Source: Xylona heveae TC161 (Eukaryota > Ascomycota > Xylonomycetes > Xylonales > Xylonaceae). From it: DNA of 64,000 nt. Made by a program: the position numbers and the translations under genes. This document shows positions 20,969 to 33,186 of this stretch, piece after piece (the stretch's first letter is position 1; each line of letters opens with the position of its first letter). The notes beneath the pieces are model-generated. The model was given only the letters and a program-made list of their open reading frames with translations, had not been told where the DNA came from and ran no database searches. The DNA lies in contig NW_017264202.1 of assembly GCF_001619985.1 (NCBI RefSeq), forward strand, positions 496,001 through 560,000. Reading direction: 5' to 3'.

Positions 20969-21334
20969 AGGGTTTATGTTCTATAACGAAGTTCATAATA
21001 TTGATAGAGTGACGGTGGCTGATAGGTAGTCAAGCTTTCCCCGCAATCCCACTTTGTGTGGTTGTTCTCCACGCTGTCTGCCAGCTTAAAACGTCAACGC
21101 CACAACTTGGTCTGTGCCAACAGAACGTCAAAATTAGTCCTTTGCTCAGTGGACCCAAGGGGAGATGGTGTCGGAGTATCGGCGACAGAGATAGCCGAGA
21201 TGCTTAAAATCTAAACTAGAAGCGGCTGCGATTAATTATCCACGCGACGCGTCTCTCGTGGGTTGTATTTCTACTGAGGCGAAAACGAACTTGCAGATTG
21301 GATCCAGCACGCGCAAAATAAGATCCTATTCACA
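20969..21334. other. Thymidylate kinase promoter region
   Basis: 366 bp without a convincing open frame. It carries CGCGACGCGT (21243-21252), which contains an MCB/Mbp1-type ACGCGT box (21247-21252), about 85 bp upstream of the kinase start, the element that drives G1/S genes such as CDC8 in yeast. Regulation is inferred from this box only. Confidence 0.5.
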
Positions 21335-22151
21335 ATGACGACAACTGAAGAAACAACTGGGCGTGGAATGCTCATTGTCGTCGAGGGCTTGGATAGGGCA
21401 GGCAAGACCACGCAATGCCAACGACTAGTCGAGAATCTCTCCAATGATGGTCATCGAGTAGAGTTCATGCGATTTCCTAGTAAGATTCTCCGAACAGGCC
21501 TTTCAATGTATGATGACAAGGAGCAAGAATTAATTTATTTTTGCGTAAACCTAGATCGAACAACGCCAATTGGACAGATGATTGATGGATACCTGAAAGC
21601 AAATTCGGAAGTGCCTATGGAAGATCATGTGATTCACCTATTATTCTCGGCGAACCGATGGGAAGCATCGTATGTCACATGTTATATGCTATTGGAAAGG
21701 ATATTGTAGAATGCTAATATTTCTACGCTACAGCGAGAATATTCAAAGGCTGATAGCCACTGGTACTACCGTTGTTATTGATCGGTATTACTACTCTGGC
21801 TGCGTCTATTCTGCAGCCAAGGACAATCCTAAGCTTAATCTGGCGTGGGCACGACAACCAGATGTGGGCCTCCCTCGGCCTGACGTTTGTGTCTTTTTAG
21901 ATCTCTCTTCTGAAGCAGCCGCGGAGAGGGGTGGGTTTGGCCAAGAGAGATACGAAACCACTAGGATGCAACAAAGAGTGAGAGAACTCTTTCAGGAAAT
22001 GGCAAAGTCTCCTGATGCGGACGACTTTGTCATCATTGATGCTGGCGACGCTGTGGAGAAGGTAGAGAAGAAAATTATCGACGCAGTGAGTGGGCGACGA
22101 CAACTCTCCAATCTCCGTGCTCCCCTGCGAGAAGTACTTCCTTGGAGTTGA
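21335..22151 (+). CDS. CDC8: Thymidylate kinase
   Basis: Phosphorylates dTMP to dTDP for DNA synthesis. Exons 21335-21479, 21555-21669 and 21734-22151 give 225 residues. The P-loop is IVVEGLDRAGKTTQCQRL, followed by FMRFPNRTTPIG (the dTMP-binding FPxR segment created by the first splice). LLFSANRWEAS, VVIDRYYYSGCVYSAAK (DRY motif) and the lid region RGGFGQERYE follow. It has the yeast/animal (type I) arrangement, with an Arg-containing P-loop. The length is normal. The last exon ends REVLPWS. The first intron is 75 bp and stop-free (see findings). An ACGCGT box upstream fits S-phase expression. Confidence 0.96.
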
Positions 22152-22411
22152 GTCGCATCGACGCTGTGCTCCATTCTCAATTCCCTTCAGAAGCAAGTCT
22201 TCATTTGATTCTCAAGAGAATCTGGCTCTGAGAGCCATACATTTTGCATCGGTTGGAGTTTTCCATTGGCAAGAAATGCATGCTTAACGCTTGATTCTAG
22301 CCTCAAAAGGGTTCGATGTTCTTTGCGACGATAGATTTGTGCTAGCGTTAATTGTACTGAATGTTGAACGTTTCAATTGTATTTCTTCTTTCTTTTGCAT
22401 CACGAAGTTCA

Positions 22412-24000
22412 TCAGTCAAGTGTTTCCGCATCGTCCCAGTCACTGTCCTCAATGACTATTGGCAGTTTTGAATTCCCTCGAACTCGAGATTTACTGGGAC
22501 TCTGGGGCATGATGGATTGTGAGCGGGAAGAAGCTTCGCTTGCAATCGACTTGTTGTCGTCATCCTCGCTATCATTTCTTGGTACCCATTCATCTTCCAA
22601 ATCGAAGCCTTGATTTGGTGCATCATTCTCGGAGAGGCCACCACTATCGCTTACATCCGTCTCAAGGTCACTTAAGACACCAAGTGCTGATGATTCAGTG
22701 GCAGCATTAGCCACCGCACCAGTTTTGCTTTGGGCTTCTTTCTTCTTCGATCGTTTGATGACTTTCTCTGCTTCTTTCGGACTGCGCATACGAAGCGTTG
22801 CCTCTTTCACCAGGTCAATCCATTGCAATTGGGCTTTGCAGGATGGGCATGTCCCACTGATAGGCAGAACTGTGTCTGGGTCGTCTTCAGTAGAGAGAAA
22901 ATGCGACGAAAGGCAACTTAAATGTGACGACGCTCGGCAGTGGTCTTTGGGGCAAATGAGAATAAAATCATTGCTTGCTCTCAATTTGCCGCGGCACAGT
23001 GCGCAGTGCGCTTCTCCATCATTTTTGAGGACGTTCAAACTCTTGTCTAGGTGGCCTGCCAAAGGGTCATAGTCAACTTGGACAGACTCGAGTTGCTTCT
23101 GAAAGCATCTTTCTATAGCAACAGGCTTCTTCCTTGCAGGCCGACTACTTTGCTGGGTTTCTTCGCTCTCCCGAGACGGCGCTTGAGTCTCCAAGGAGAC
23201 TTTGATACCTTCTCTTAGCTCACCATCTACCCGATCACTCCATCGATTCCATAGATTAAAGACGTCTTCGCAGAAAAAGCGGAGATTGAGCGGCCAACGG
23301 CAAAATGTTTGCGCCCGAAGTAGCAAATGGAGATTGGCCAATCGATCAGTGAGCGAGACTTGCGGTCGAGTTGGACGTCGTCTGGTCTTCCCAGTCTTTG
23401 GAGACACGCGAACTCTTGTTTGAGGGGCATTGATACGCTCTTCCGTTGGAATATGACGAGTCAGGTGTGGATTTTGCCATGCCCATCTTGATAAATTTTA
23501 GCTCCCCATGGGAAAATGGTATTGATGATATAAACGCATGACAAGGGCAGTTGATAGAGGGCTAATACGTGGTATTTAGATGCGGGGAATGTAGATTGGG
23601 CATGGCGGATAGATTTTGCTCCCATGAGCAAAAAAAGAGTCTCGTATGATGAGGTGGGTATATGCTCTCAAACCGCAAAACCTGGCCAGCAGGTAGAATT
23701 GAGATGGCATGATTGGCCTTGGCCAGGATGACTTGAGCGAGGGCAAACGAAATGCGGAAGAGAAACTTACTCGAATTGCAGGGCGGCAATATTTGATGGG
23801 AAACCAGTTACGATACATACCATTTCCCAAGGCCGCAAGGTATTTCTGGAAGTTCTTGCGGCACCTCCTTTAGCAACGCCATTGTGTTGGTTTAGCCGAC
23901 GAACAGGGTTTGGCGTTGAACCGATGTAGAGGCTTGATGGACGGACGGTGGAGCGCAAAAGGTAACAGCAATAAAACGCGGGGATCGGTTTTGATTCCAT
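22412..24000 (-). CDS. SLX1: Structure-specific endonuclease subunit SLX1
   Basis: Catalytic subunit of the SLX1-SLX4 nuclease that cuts branched DNA and Holliday junctions. Exon 1 (24000-23771) encodes the GIY-YIG nuclease: [20 protein letters not shown] then [11 protein letters not shown] and GPWEM-type [12 protein letters not shown], ending NIAALQFE. A 284-bp intron, the longest in any gene here, joins to exon 2 (23486-22412), which begins [13 protein letters not shown]. The C-terminal RING/PHD-like zinc domain is visible as [25 protein letters not shown] and [17 protein letters not shown] Ser/Asp-rich tail contains [11 protein letters not shown], a likely SUMO-interacting or acidic motif. 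Total 434 residues, normal for filamentous fungi. Confidence 0.95.
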
Positions 24001-25993
24001 AATGAAATTCAGACCACGCCCCTTGGTCCGAGATGAAATTCTAGGATTATTGTGCGCAATGATCAAAACTGATCAATTATTGCGTGGTGCCTCACAAGGG
24101 CTGTCGTAGGTTAGAAGGCAGATTAGATCATCCCATAGACTTTAGCTCAGCTCAGGCAGAAACGTTCTCGTGACAGGATCTCGCATGAACAGAAGCGTTT
24201 CGTCTAAATGACCGACGTTCCTTCAGGCTTTTCCAGTAGGCTCGTTGATTGGATTCAAGGTACCTACAGGTAGCATTCATCGCTGATAGTAGTGGTAGAC
24301 GCGGACAAGGATTACTGGATCAAGAATAATGCAAGCCCGCAAGAAGCAGCAACTAACTTAAGTGTAAGGTGCTGCGTACCGCACAGTTACCGCAATCGTC
24401 GGGGGATTTGCTCGCCTACGCCACCGGGTGGCCTGAAGAGTGAACACTTTGCAGCTCTCTGATTGGACGAGTGGACGACAATTGTCTCGCACCCCTGCGC
24501 GAGGCATGAACTAGTGCAGCACCGGCAGGCAAAGGGCAGGGAAGGACGGAGCGATGGAACGATGAGCTTGAAGGATCTCAATCTCTCATATGGGGAAGGT
24601 GCGCCAACGCCATCTCACTCTTTCCACTCTTACTCTCTTTCCGCGCCTTGCATCACATCAATCATTCCACTTCTATACACACATTCCTCTTTTCTTGCAA
24701 ACGGTTACCCCGCTCCTGCCACACTGTATGGACACGATTCATTACATAGATGTTCTATAAAGGGGCAGGTATCTCTCTGTATAATCAGTTATAGGACTTG
24801 AATTACTGCGCAGAACAATCGTTTAATAGGGATTGTTGGAAAGATAATTATGTTTTCTTTTATAATTATATCCGTCGTGAGAGCGACTTCAGAATTGCAG
24901 ACTGTGCATACTTGCTTCGGAGCTTTCATATCTACTAGAGTAAGCTATACGATTAGACTAGCAATCGTGGTCGCATTAAATTTTCTTTGCTCCGATAGCA
25001 CGCCGTACACGTAAGCATTGGGAAGCTGGGCTAGTCGTATAACAGTATTATACTGTCTTGATCAGAACATTCGGGTTCCGTTCTTGTCAAGTCTTCGCGA
25101 CCCACTTGATAATTGATTGATTTCATTAAATGGCTAGGCGACGCTTGGGGATGATAGTAATGGTCAAATTGTAGGTACAGAGTATGATAGTATGAGTGAA
25201 GTGCGAGGAAGGTTGTGGGGTACAATGGACTTTGTGCCCGAGAGAGAGGGAGGCTTTTCCCCATTATGAATTGCGTTCCGCCCTCGGTTCGAGGCCCAAA
25301 GTACCTGATCCAGCCACTTTGGCTTCACCAGGTACCTTGGATTAACCGTCACGGCCAAATATGACTGGTGGGAAACATGGTCCAAATTAGCTCAACGCTA
25401 CCTGCTCCGTTCGTGCTCGGTGTCGACAAAAGAAGCTGCCGCTTCGCTGGGCTGCTCTTTCCCTTGACTGGACCTGGTTCCTTCTTGTCTCGCTCTTACC
25501 GGGATACCACTATTAACCCTTCTCTGGTCTCTCTCTAATAACTACTCTTTTCGCGTGCCGGCTTCCTGCCCTCCCTCTCATTTTTATACCGGCTCTTGTG
25601 TAAGGGTAATTTCCTTTCGGCCATTGGCTCTGTGATTCTTCGACCGAGCAAGCACGACTCTCTCTTCTTCGCTCTTTCCACCATTACTGTGCCTATCTCG
25701 GTTTTCTGACATGAACCCTGCTATTAACGTCTGAAGCGGCTAGACCCTCGCGGTGAACCTTGCTGCACTTTCTCGCATACAGCTTACCCTACCCTTGATC
25801 CATCAGCCCGCGCATTTCATGTCTGATACTGGAGAGATCGACTCCTTAGAGCCACCTTTCAGGAGATCTGATATCCGAATACGCCCCGTTCAGCTTTGAG
25901 TGAAAATTCATCGTCAAACAAACTGGATCCCTCTTCTCCGTCCATACCGATCCACTTTCCGTTTGCTCCTCGAATAATTGTGCTTCACTCAAG
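24001..25993. other. Long divergent promoter of SLX1 and KDM5
   Basis: About 2 kb head-to-head spacer. The KDM5 side (25400-25990) is pyrimidine-rich (TCTCTCTT, CTCTCATT) and looks like a long 5' leader. No open frame matches a known family. Confidence 0.55.
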
Positions 25994-28900
25994 ATGGTCG
26001 TCCCTCCGTCCACTGGAGGGTCGACCACGGCTGGCACGGCCACTCGTTCGACCAACACTCCTAATGGCACATCCCGACCCAAATCGTCCAATGCACCTAA
26101 CGGACAACATGCGGCACCGAATAATGCGTCCGTTCCTCTGAGCGCGCGCAAGTCGCAGCCCTTGGATATGTCGACGGTGGAACGGAAAGTCTTGTCCTCG
26201 ATGAGTCGAGAAACGCCCAAGCGATCACGCCCGATGGGCATTCAGGAAGCCCCAACCTACCGCCCGACGTCCGAGGAATTCAAGGATCCGATGGAATATA
26301 TTCGCAAAATAGTGCCAGAAGGCATGAAGTATGGCATAGTCAAAGTGGTTCCGCCGGATGACTGGAACCCCGAATTCGCAATCGATACTGAGGTGCGTCC
26401 CGATGTCCTGTTGACTCTTGTGTCGCCATCCAGAACATTACTCTATATTTTCCCTTTCCCTTACCCTTTCTTCGTTCGCAAAAGGAGACGTTTGCTAAAA
26501 AAATTATTTACAGCGCTTCCACTTCCGAACCCGCAAGCAGGAGCTTAATTCGGTCGAGGGCGGTACGCTCTGCATTCCTTTTCTGGCTCCGAAGATTTCC
26601 CTGTCTCTGACTGCTTTTTAGGGACTCGCGCGAACCTGAATTATCTAGACCAACTAGCCAAATTCCACAAGCAACATGGTAACAATCTAAATCGATTTCC
26701 GAGCGTCGACAAACGTCCTCTCGACTTGTACAAACTCAAAAAGGCCGTGGAGGTTCGCGGCGGATTCGACAAGGTCTGCAAGCTGAAGAAATGGGCCGAA
26801 ATCGGAAGAGATTTGGGTTACAGTGGCAAGATTATGTCTTCGCTGTCCACTTCATTGAAGAACTCTTACCAGAAATGGTTACATCCCTATGAAGAATATC
26901 TGAGAATTGCCAAGCCCGGTGTCCAGCAACAACTGGAGATGGAGTATGGTGGTCCTCTGACCCCATCTCCCGCCACATCACCGATGAAGAAGACAAATCA
27001 AGCGTCGCCGTCACGCCCAAAGGAAAACTCGCCCGCCATGCGTGCTACAGCTGCTCTCTACAACCGCCTCAAAGAACCAGATGATGGTGAGAAGAGCTCA
27101 TCTGAGAATGATGCGCCACCACCACCTTTCAGATCATCTGGATTTACCGCTGTCAATACCGGTGGCTTCACGCCGGTCAATGCCACAAACGGAATCAAGC
27201 GCGAACCGGAAATTGAGGCGACGCCGCCTACCCGGTCAAAAGCTACGCCCACCAGCTCGGCTAAGAATACTCCGGATTGTCGCTCCTCCGCCTTGAGCGC
27301 GACGCCTGTAACGAATGGGCATTCCTCGAATCGGCTTAAACGACAGTTGGGCGAAGATTCACCTGACCGGGACTCCCCTTCGGACCAGGCGAATGGGGAT
27401 AGCGATAAGCAGGGTCGCAGGAGCAAGCGACTGAAGAAGGGTATGTGGCTTTTTTTTTTTTTTTTTTTGCCGTCTTGTTCTTGGCCGCCTGCGCCATTGC
27501 GAGCAAGCCCTTGAAACGAATATCACCGTCGCTCATCGAATTCTCTTGCTAACTATCTCGCCTAGAATCAACTGCGCCGACTGTTGCCGGATCTTATATG
27601 ACCTTTCGGCCTTCAACGCCCCGTGTTCCTGGGGAGATGAACGGCAAGCCCGGCGAGGTATGGTTTGAGAGCCTTCTCTCTGCTGCGGACCATCGCTGAC
27701 GATATAACTAGAAATGCGAAACGTGCGGTAAAGGCGAAGACCCAAAGTCTATTCTCCTCTGTGATAGTTGCGATGTGGGATATCACAAATACTGCTTAGA
27801 TCCCCCTCTCAAAGCCGTCCCTGATTACGACTGGCATTGCCCGCGCTGCTTAGTTGGCACTGGCGAGTTTGGTTTCGAGGACGGTGGGATATATTCTTTG
27901 AAACAGTTCCAGGAAAAAGCGAACAACTTTAAAGAAAATTACTTTCTTCCGAAAATGCCATTCGATCCAGTCCTCAACTCCAAGCGGCCAGTCACAGAAG
28001 ATGATGTCGAACGGGAGTTCTGGAGGCTTGTGGAAAACCTCACAGAGACCGTTGAGGTCGAATACGGAGCAGATATTCATTCGACAACACATGGAAGCGG
28101 CTTCCCAACGATTGAAAAGAATCCCCTGGATCCCTACTCTACGGATCCTTGGAATCTCAACATCCTCCCCCTGCATCCTGAGTCTCTTTTCCGACATATC
28201 AAATCCGATATTTCCGGCATGACGGTACCCTGGCTCTATGTGGGAATGTGCTTTTCAACATTTTGCTGGCACAATGAAGACCATTTTGCTTATTCAGCGA
28301 ATTATCAGCATATCGGCGCTACCAAGACGTGGTATGGCATTCCTGGCGAGGATGCAGAAAAGTTTGAGGATGCCATGCGTGAAGCAGTGCCGGAGCTTTT
28401 TGAAACCCAGCCAGATTTATTATTTCAACTTGTGACACTCTTGCCTCCTGACCGACTTCAAAAGGCCGGCGTTAGGGTGTACGCGCTAGATCAGCGAGCG
28501 GGTCAATTTGTTCTGACTTTTCCCAAAGCCTATCATGCGGGTTTCAACCATGGCTTCAATGTCAACGAAGCCGTAAATTTTGCCCCGAATGACTGGGAAC
28601 CCGACGGCGAAGCTGGCGTGGAAAGGCTGCAGGCGTTCAGGAGGCAGCCCTGTTTCTCCCACGACGAGCTATTACTTACAGCCGCGGCACGGGACACCAC
28701 CATTAAAACCTCAAAATGGCTGGCCCCCGCACTGGAGCGAATGAGGGACCGTGAGCTCGATCAACGCCAAGAGTTTCTGCGCAAACATAAAGAGCCCAAC
28801 GACCACTACTGCAAGGTCGATGAGCCAGGCGTTGATTCAGGTCCGCGATGTGATCTCGGCTTCGAGATGGATGATCAGGATGTGCCAGAGGAGGAGTATC

Positions 28901-31510
28901 AGTGCTGTTATTGTAAAGCGTTCAGCTACCTTTCGCGCTTTCAATGCACAAAGACATCCAAGACTCTCTGCTTGTTGCATGCTGGCCAGTATGCCTGCTG
29001 CGAGGCTAGCGAAGAAGATCGCTTGACAGGCCCGCATCACACATTGAGGTACCGTATGACTGATGAAGCTCTTGAGAGTTTAGTACAAAAGGTTGTGGAC
29101 CGAGCAAGAGTGCCAGAAGCATGGGCTGAAAAGCTAGCCAGAACATTGGACGATGACCCGAGACCGTCCCTCAAAGTCTTGAGATCACTCTTGAGCGAAG
29201 GCGAAAGAATCCCTTTTGAGCTTCCACAACTTCCTACCCTCAAGGCGTTTGTTGAGAGGTGCAATGACTGGGTAGAAGAAGCGACAAATTACATTACTCG
29301 CAAGCAACAAAATCGCCGAAAGAATGAAAAGGCTTGGCGAAAGGGCAATTCTTCTCGCGCGGCGGAAATGGAGGAGCGCGACAAAGAGCTGCGCAAGATT
29401 GAAAATGTCCATAAATTGCTTGCTTCGGCTGACGACATTTCTTTTGATTGTCCAGAGATTACGACGCTACGAGAGCGAGCTGAGGCGATTAATGATTTCC
29501 AACGAGATGCACAGAACGCTCTCCTCGATCCCCGTCTCCGTACAACGCAAGAGTTTGAAGAGCTTGCCGAGATGGGGAAAGGCTTCAATGTGGACATTCC
29601 CGAAGTGGAGAAGCTTGATAAAGTCGTTCAGCAGATGAAGTGGAATGACCGAGCGCAGGAGCTTCGTGTTCATTTCCAGACACTGCAGGAGGTGGAGGAT
29701 TTTATACAAAAGGGAATCGACCTTGCGATCCCTGAGCACAATGAGCACCTCATCTTCTTCAAGGATCAGAAACAGGCGGGCGAACTCTGGGAAGCAAAGG
29801 CAAAGGAGCTCATTTCCGTCGAAGTGGTTCATTATCAGCAATTGGAAGCACTTTCAGGCCAGGCTTCTTCAATTCCCGTCACTCGAGAAACGCTTGCGGC
29901 AGTGGATGGCATCTTGACCAAGCAAAGGGAAGCCCACAAGCAGATTGTGTCTCTTTATGAACGAAGCAAGGACCCTATTTTTCGCAAGCGTCCCACCTAC
30001 AAAGCCGTGAGGGATGTCATGGAATCTTTGGCCGAGCTAAATAGCAAGCCGACCGGCACGATTGATCTCGAAAAGGAGCAGAAGCGTCATGAAGACTGGA
30101 TGCGAAAGGGCAAGAAGCTTTTTGGAAAAGCAAATGCTCCGCTGCACATTCTCAAAAGTCATATGGAACTAGTGGCTAGCCAAAATGAGGCTTGTTTTAG
30201 CCTCTCCGATCGCCCAAGGACCCCGGTTGAGCCTTCTTCGAGGGAGCACACGCCCGACGACTCACAGTCTGTCGATGGCTCAGGCTCAAGTAAAGATGTG
30301 TTTTGCATCTGTCGCAAGCCCGAAGCTGGAATGATGATTGAATGCGAGCTTTGCCATGAATGGTATGTTGCCTACTCCCATTAAATGTGATTATTCATGA
30401 AATGAAGCCTTGCTCAAATCGATATACAGGTATCACGGAAAGTGTTTGAAGATTGCCCGGGGCAAAGTAAAAGAGGACGATAAATACACTTGCCCCATTT
30501 GCGATTGGCGGGTCAAAATACCCCGTGATGCTGCGCGACCAAAATTAGAGGATCTTCAAGACTGGCAGGCCGAGATACCAAACCTGCCTTTTCAGCCAGA
30601 TGAGGAAGATATTCTTGAAAGCATCATCAATGCAGCTCAGGAGTTTCGGGACTTTATGCGGCCCCTGATCAATCCCATGATGACGACGCCAGAAGAAGTC
30701 ATGACTCAACGCTTCTATCTCCGGAAAATCGAGGGTGCGGACATACTTCTTGCCTATGAAACGAACTTTTTCCGACAAGAGTTGCACAAGTGGGCCCCGG
30801 TAGCTCCTGAACCGCCTCCAATTCTAGAACAGTCATTGTCGACTCGGAAACCTCGTCCAACAAAGCAGCAGAAATTGATGGCTCAGCTCGGTATTGAGAA
30901 TCCGGAAGATTTACCGCAGCACCTCCGGACAAAACAACACAATTTTAATAAGCGCAAGAGCAGCGAGCCTCATGTGAAACAGCCACCGCCGCTCCAGCCA
31001 GCTCCAGGACGTCCCACTACTCCACTGGGACTGCGGCATTCAGCTTCCTCCGGTAATCCACCGCACCCTTCTCTCGTTGGGCAACCTCCTCCAGCAGACC
31101 AGCATGGGCCGCAGTTTACTTATGACGGCCACTTCAGCATGTCTGGTCCGCCACCCGATCAGCCAGCTTTTGCGCCGAGCACCTCGTTTATGCCCGGACA
31201 TCCCCCTGAGCTAGATTCGCCAAACTTTTCTTCCAGCATGCGGAGCGGTTCTGTCCTTGATCCAGCTATTTTCAGTGGGCCTGGTTTTGGCCGAGGCGAT
31301 CAAGTTGGCAGCCCATTATCAAACCACTATGGCAGTAGCCAGGGTGCCAACCTCGACTCCATATTTGCGGACCTCACGAATCAAGACGCGGACGGCATTG
31401 GGAGCAGTCACGCCAATGAGGCACTGGCTGTTTCGGGAGCCGATGACGACCGTACCGACGAGGACGCAGACCAAGAAGATCAGATGCTAGCGGATGAATT
31501 TTTAAATTAA
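25994..31510 (+). CDS. kdmB: KDM5/JARID1-type H3K4 demethylase
   Basis: Fe(II)/2-oxoglutarate demethylase that removes methyl groups from H3K4. In Aspergillus the orthologue KdmB works with EcoA, RpdA and SntB. Six exons (25994-26392, 26514-26562, 26622-27440, 27566-27657, 27712-30362, 30430-31510) give 1696 residues. Order of domains: JmjN (YRPTSEEFKDPMEYIRKI), ARID (LNYLDQLAKFHKQHG), PHD1 (CETCGKGEDPKSILLCDSCD, from residue 455), JmjC with metal ligands H640, E642 (WHNEDHFAYS) and H728 (KAYHAGFNHG), C5HC2 zinc finger (QCCYCKAFSYLSRFQC), PLU-1 helical region, PHD2 (CICRKPEAGMMIEC to CHEWYHGKCL, split by the last intron), then a Pro/Ser-rich tail. All catalytic residues are present. Domain order equals that of KDM5 proteins. 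Confidence 0.97.
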
Positions 31511-33186
31511 CAAATTTCCGTCTGGTGACTTTTGATCGGTCTGTGCCTATTGACCTCCAAGCGCTTTGCTTTTTGATTTTTACTTCTCCTCTTTTGCAGA
31601 CCTTGTAATGTTTGAAGAAGCCAAGTATTGGCTCATTGTTCATATGGCGGCGCTCTTGTGTAGTTATGTGCAATCACGCTGCTTTTCATTCTGCTTTTTT
31701 CCTTTGTCTCTTTCGTTCCTTGTTGCATTTTCCCGGTTGTAAACTGTTCGCCTAGCAGAAAAAGAGAAGGCGTCTTCTTGTTTTCTATCTGTTTCTTGGT
31801 GATCTATAAGTCGGCCGATATCATGTACAACACGTTCATAATGTCTTTTCATTTTATTGCTCTCATGGTTGGTGCATTCGGCGCTGGCTATGGAATTTTT
31901 TTTATTTCCCTTTCCCTTTCCCCAAGACATTGCTATTTGGTTTGCTTTTTCATATATGCTTGATTTCTCTTGTACAGGAAGACGAGCGTGGACGGATGCG
32001 AAGATTAAATACCAAAAGTCAGGGTTACGTGTTAATGATGAATTCGGAATATACTGGAATACTATATGATTGTCATGCAATTTGCCTCGTTTGTAGGTTT
32101 ATTGTATCTTGTTGTGTATCTTGCTATGTATCTTGTCATTAATTGTGTGTCTTGGTTGCCATTGTGCATGTCCAAATAGCAAACATTCAATCCTAAGGTT
32201 TGAAGGTTCGTCGTACAAGATGTGACCAAACGCCTGAAAGATACCATCCTGCTTTTGCGGATATGCAAACTATCTTAGTGCTCTGGCTCTCAGGACGTGA
32301 CTACCATCTCAGAAAATTATATCGAGTCGTTTGTAAGCACGAGGTAGGTTGAACGGTAACTTATGCACAGCCATTTCAAGGCATAGCCAGGCAGCAGGCT
32401 ACGCTTAAATGTTGAACATGCATCTGTAACTATGGACTTGAAGAAGGGGGGGAGGAGTTTTTGAATTCTTGTTGTAGCCACGATCGTCCCATAATTCGCA
32501 ATATTTAGATATCCTCTGTGTGTTATGCCTCGTCCGCTCCCTTCATTCCTGCTTGGTCATGTATCGTAGTATAAGGCCTCGTCGTTCTGTAGTAGCTTTA
32601 GTCCTCATCTATTTTATCACTTACATTGCATCCACGGTCTTACACTGTGTGCTCTTTTCTTGTCGACAAGCGGCTGTTGCTGCACCTGCTGCCAACCTGC
32701 ACGCCTGCCATCAGGCTATCCTGCTATGCGGCTGTGCAATACCACACCCCGTAGGCGACTGAGCGACCTCGGACAAGCGATATCGACACCCGACATGCGC
32801 CTCGCGCCAACGCTTCGACCCGGCAAAATCGGGCGGTGAGAGCGAGCTTATGATGCCAACATGCGGGATGCGGAGAATTGAGCTCCCGCAATGACGACAA
32901 CCGCAACCCAACCCGCCAACAGCTTAGCTTAACGGTCCGCAAACCACATCAGAAGAAACTTTTATCATTTATCAAAACAACAACAAACCCTGCACATACG
33001 TACAGACATACGTACAGGGGTTTTCAGGGTGTTGGGTTCTTTCTGAAGAATACGAAGCTACATGATATTGTAACATTGTCCGAAGTCCGCGAAACAACAC
33101 AAGACCCCGAGAGCCCGAGAGCTTTATTAGCGGTTTGAGAGAGGGACATATTTACAGAGGTACAAAACAAAAGGACTGCAAGGGCA
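31511..33186. other. Intergenic, KDM5 3' region and PPX1 promoter
   Basis: About 1.7 kb. The KDM5 3' side is T-rich. A direct 12-bp repeat, ACATACGTACAG, occurs twice in tandem (32994-33005 and 33006-33017) about 170 bp before the PPX1 start. Frames of 60-138 codons exist but are unconvincing. Confidence 0.5.

Noticed and set aside
24001-25993. Searched for an extra gene or non-coding RNA in the SLX1/KDM5 spacer
   Set aside because: Only short frames and pyrimidine-rich leader sequence; no structural RNA motif recognised.
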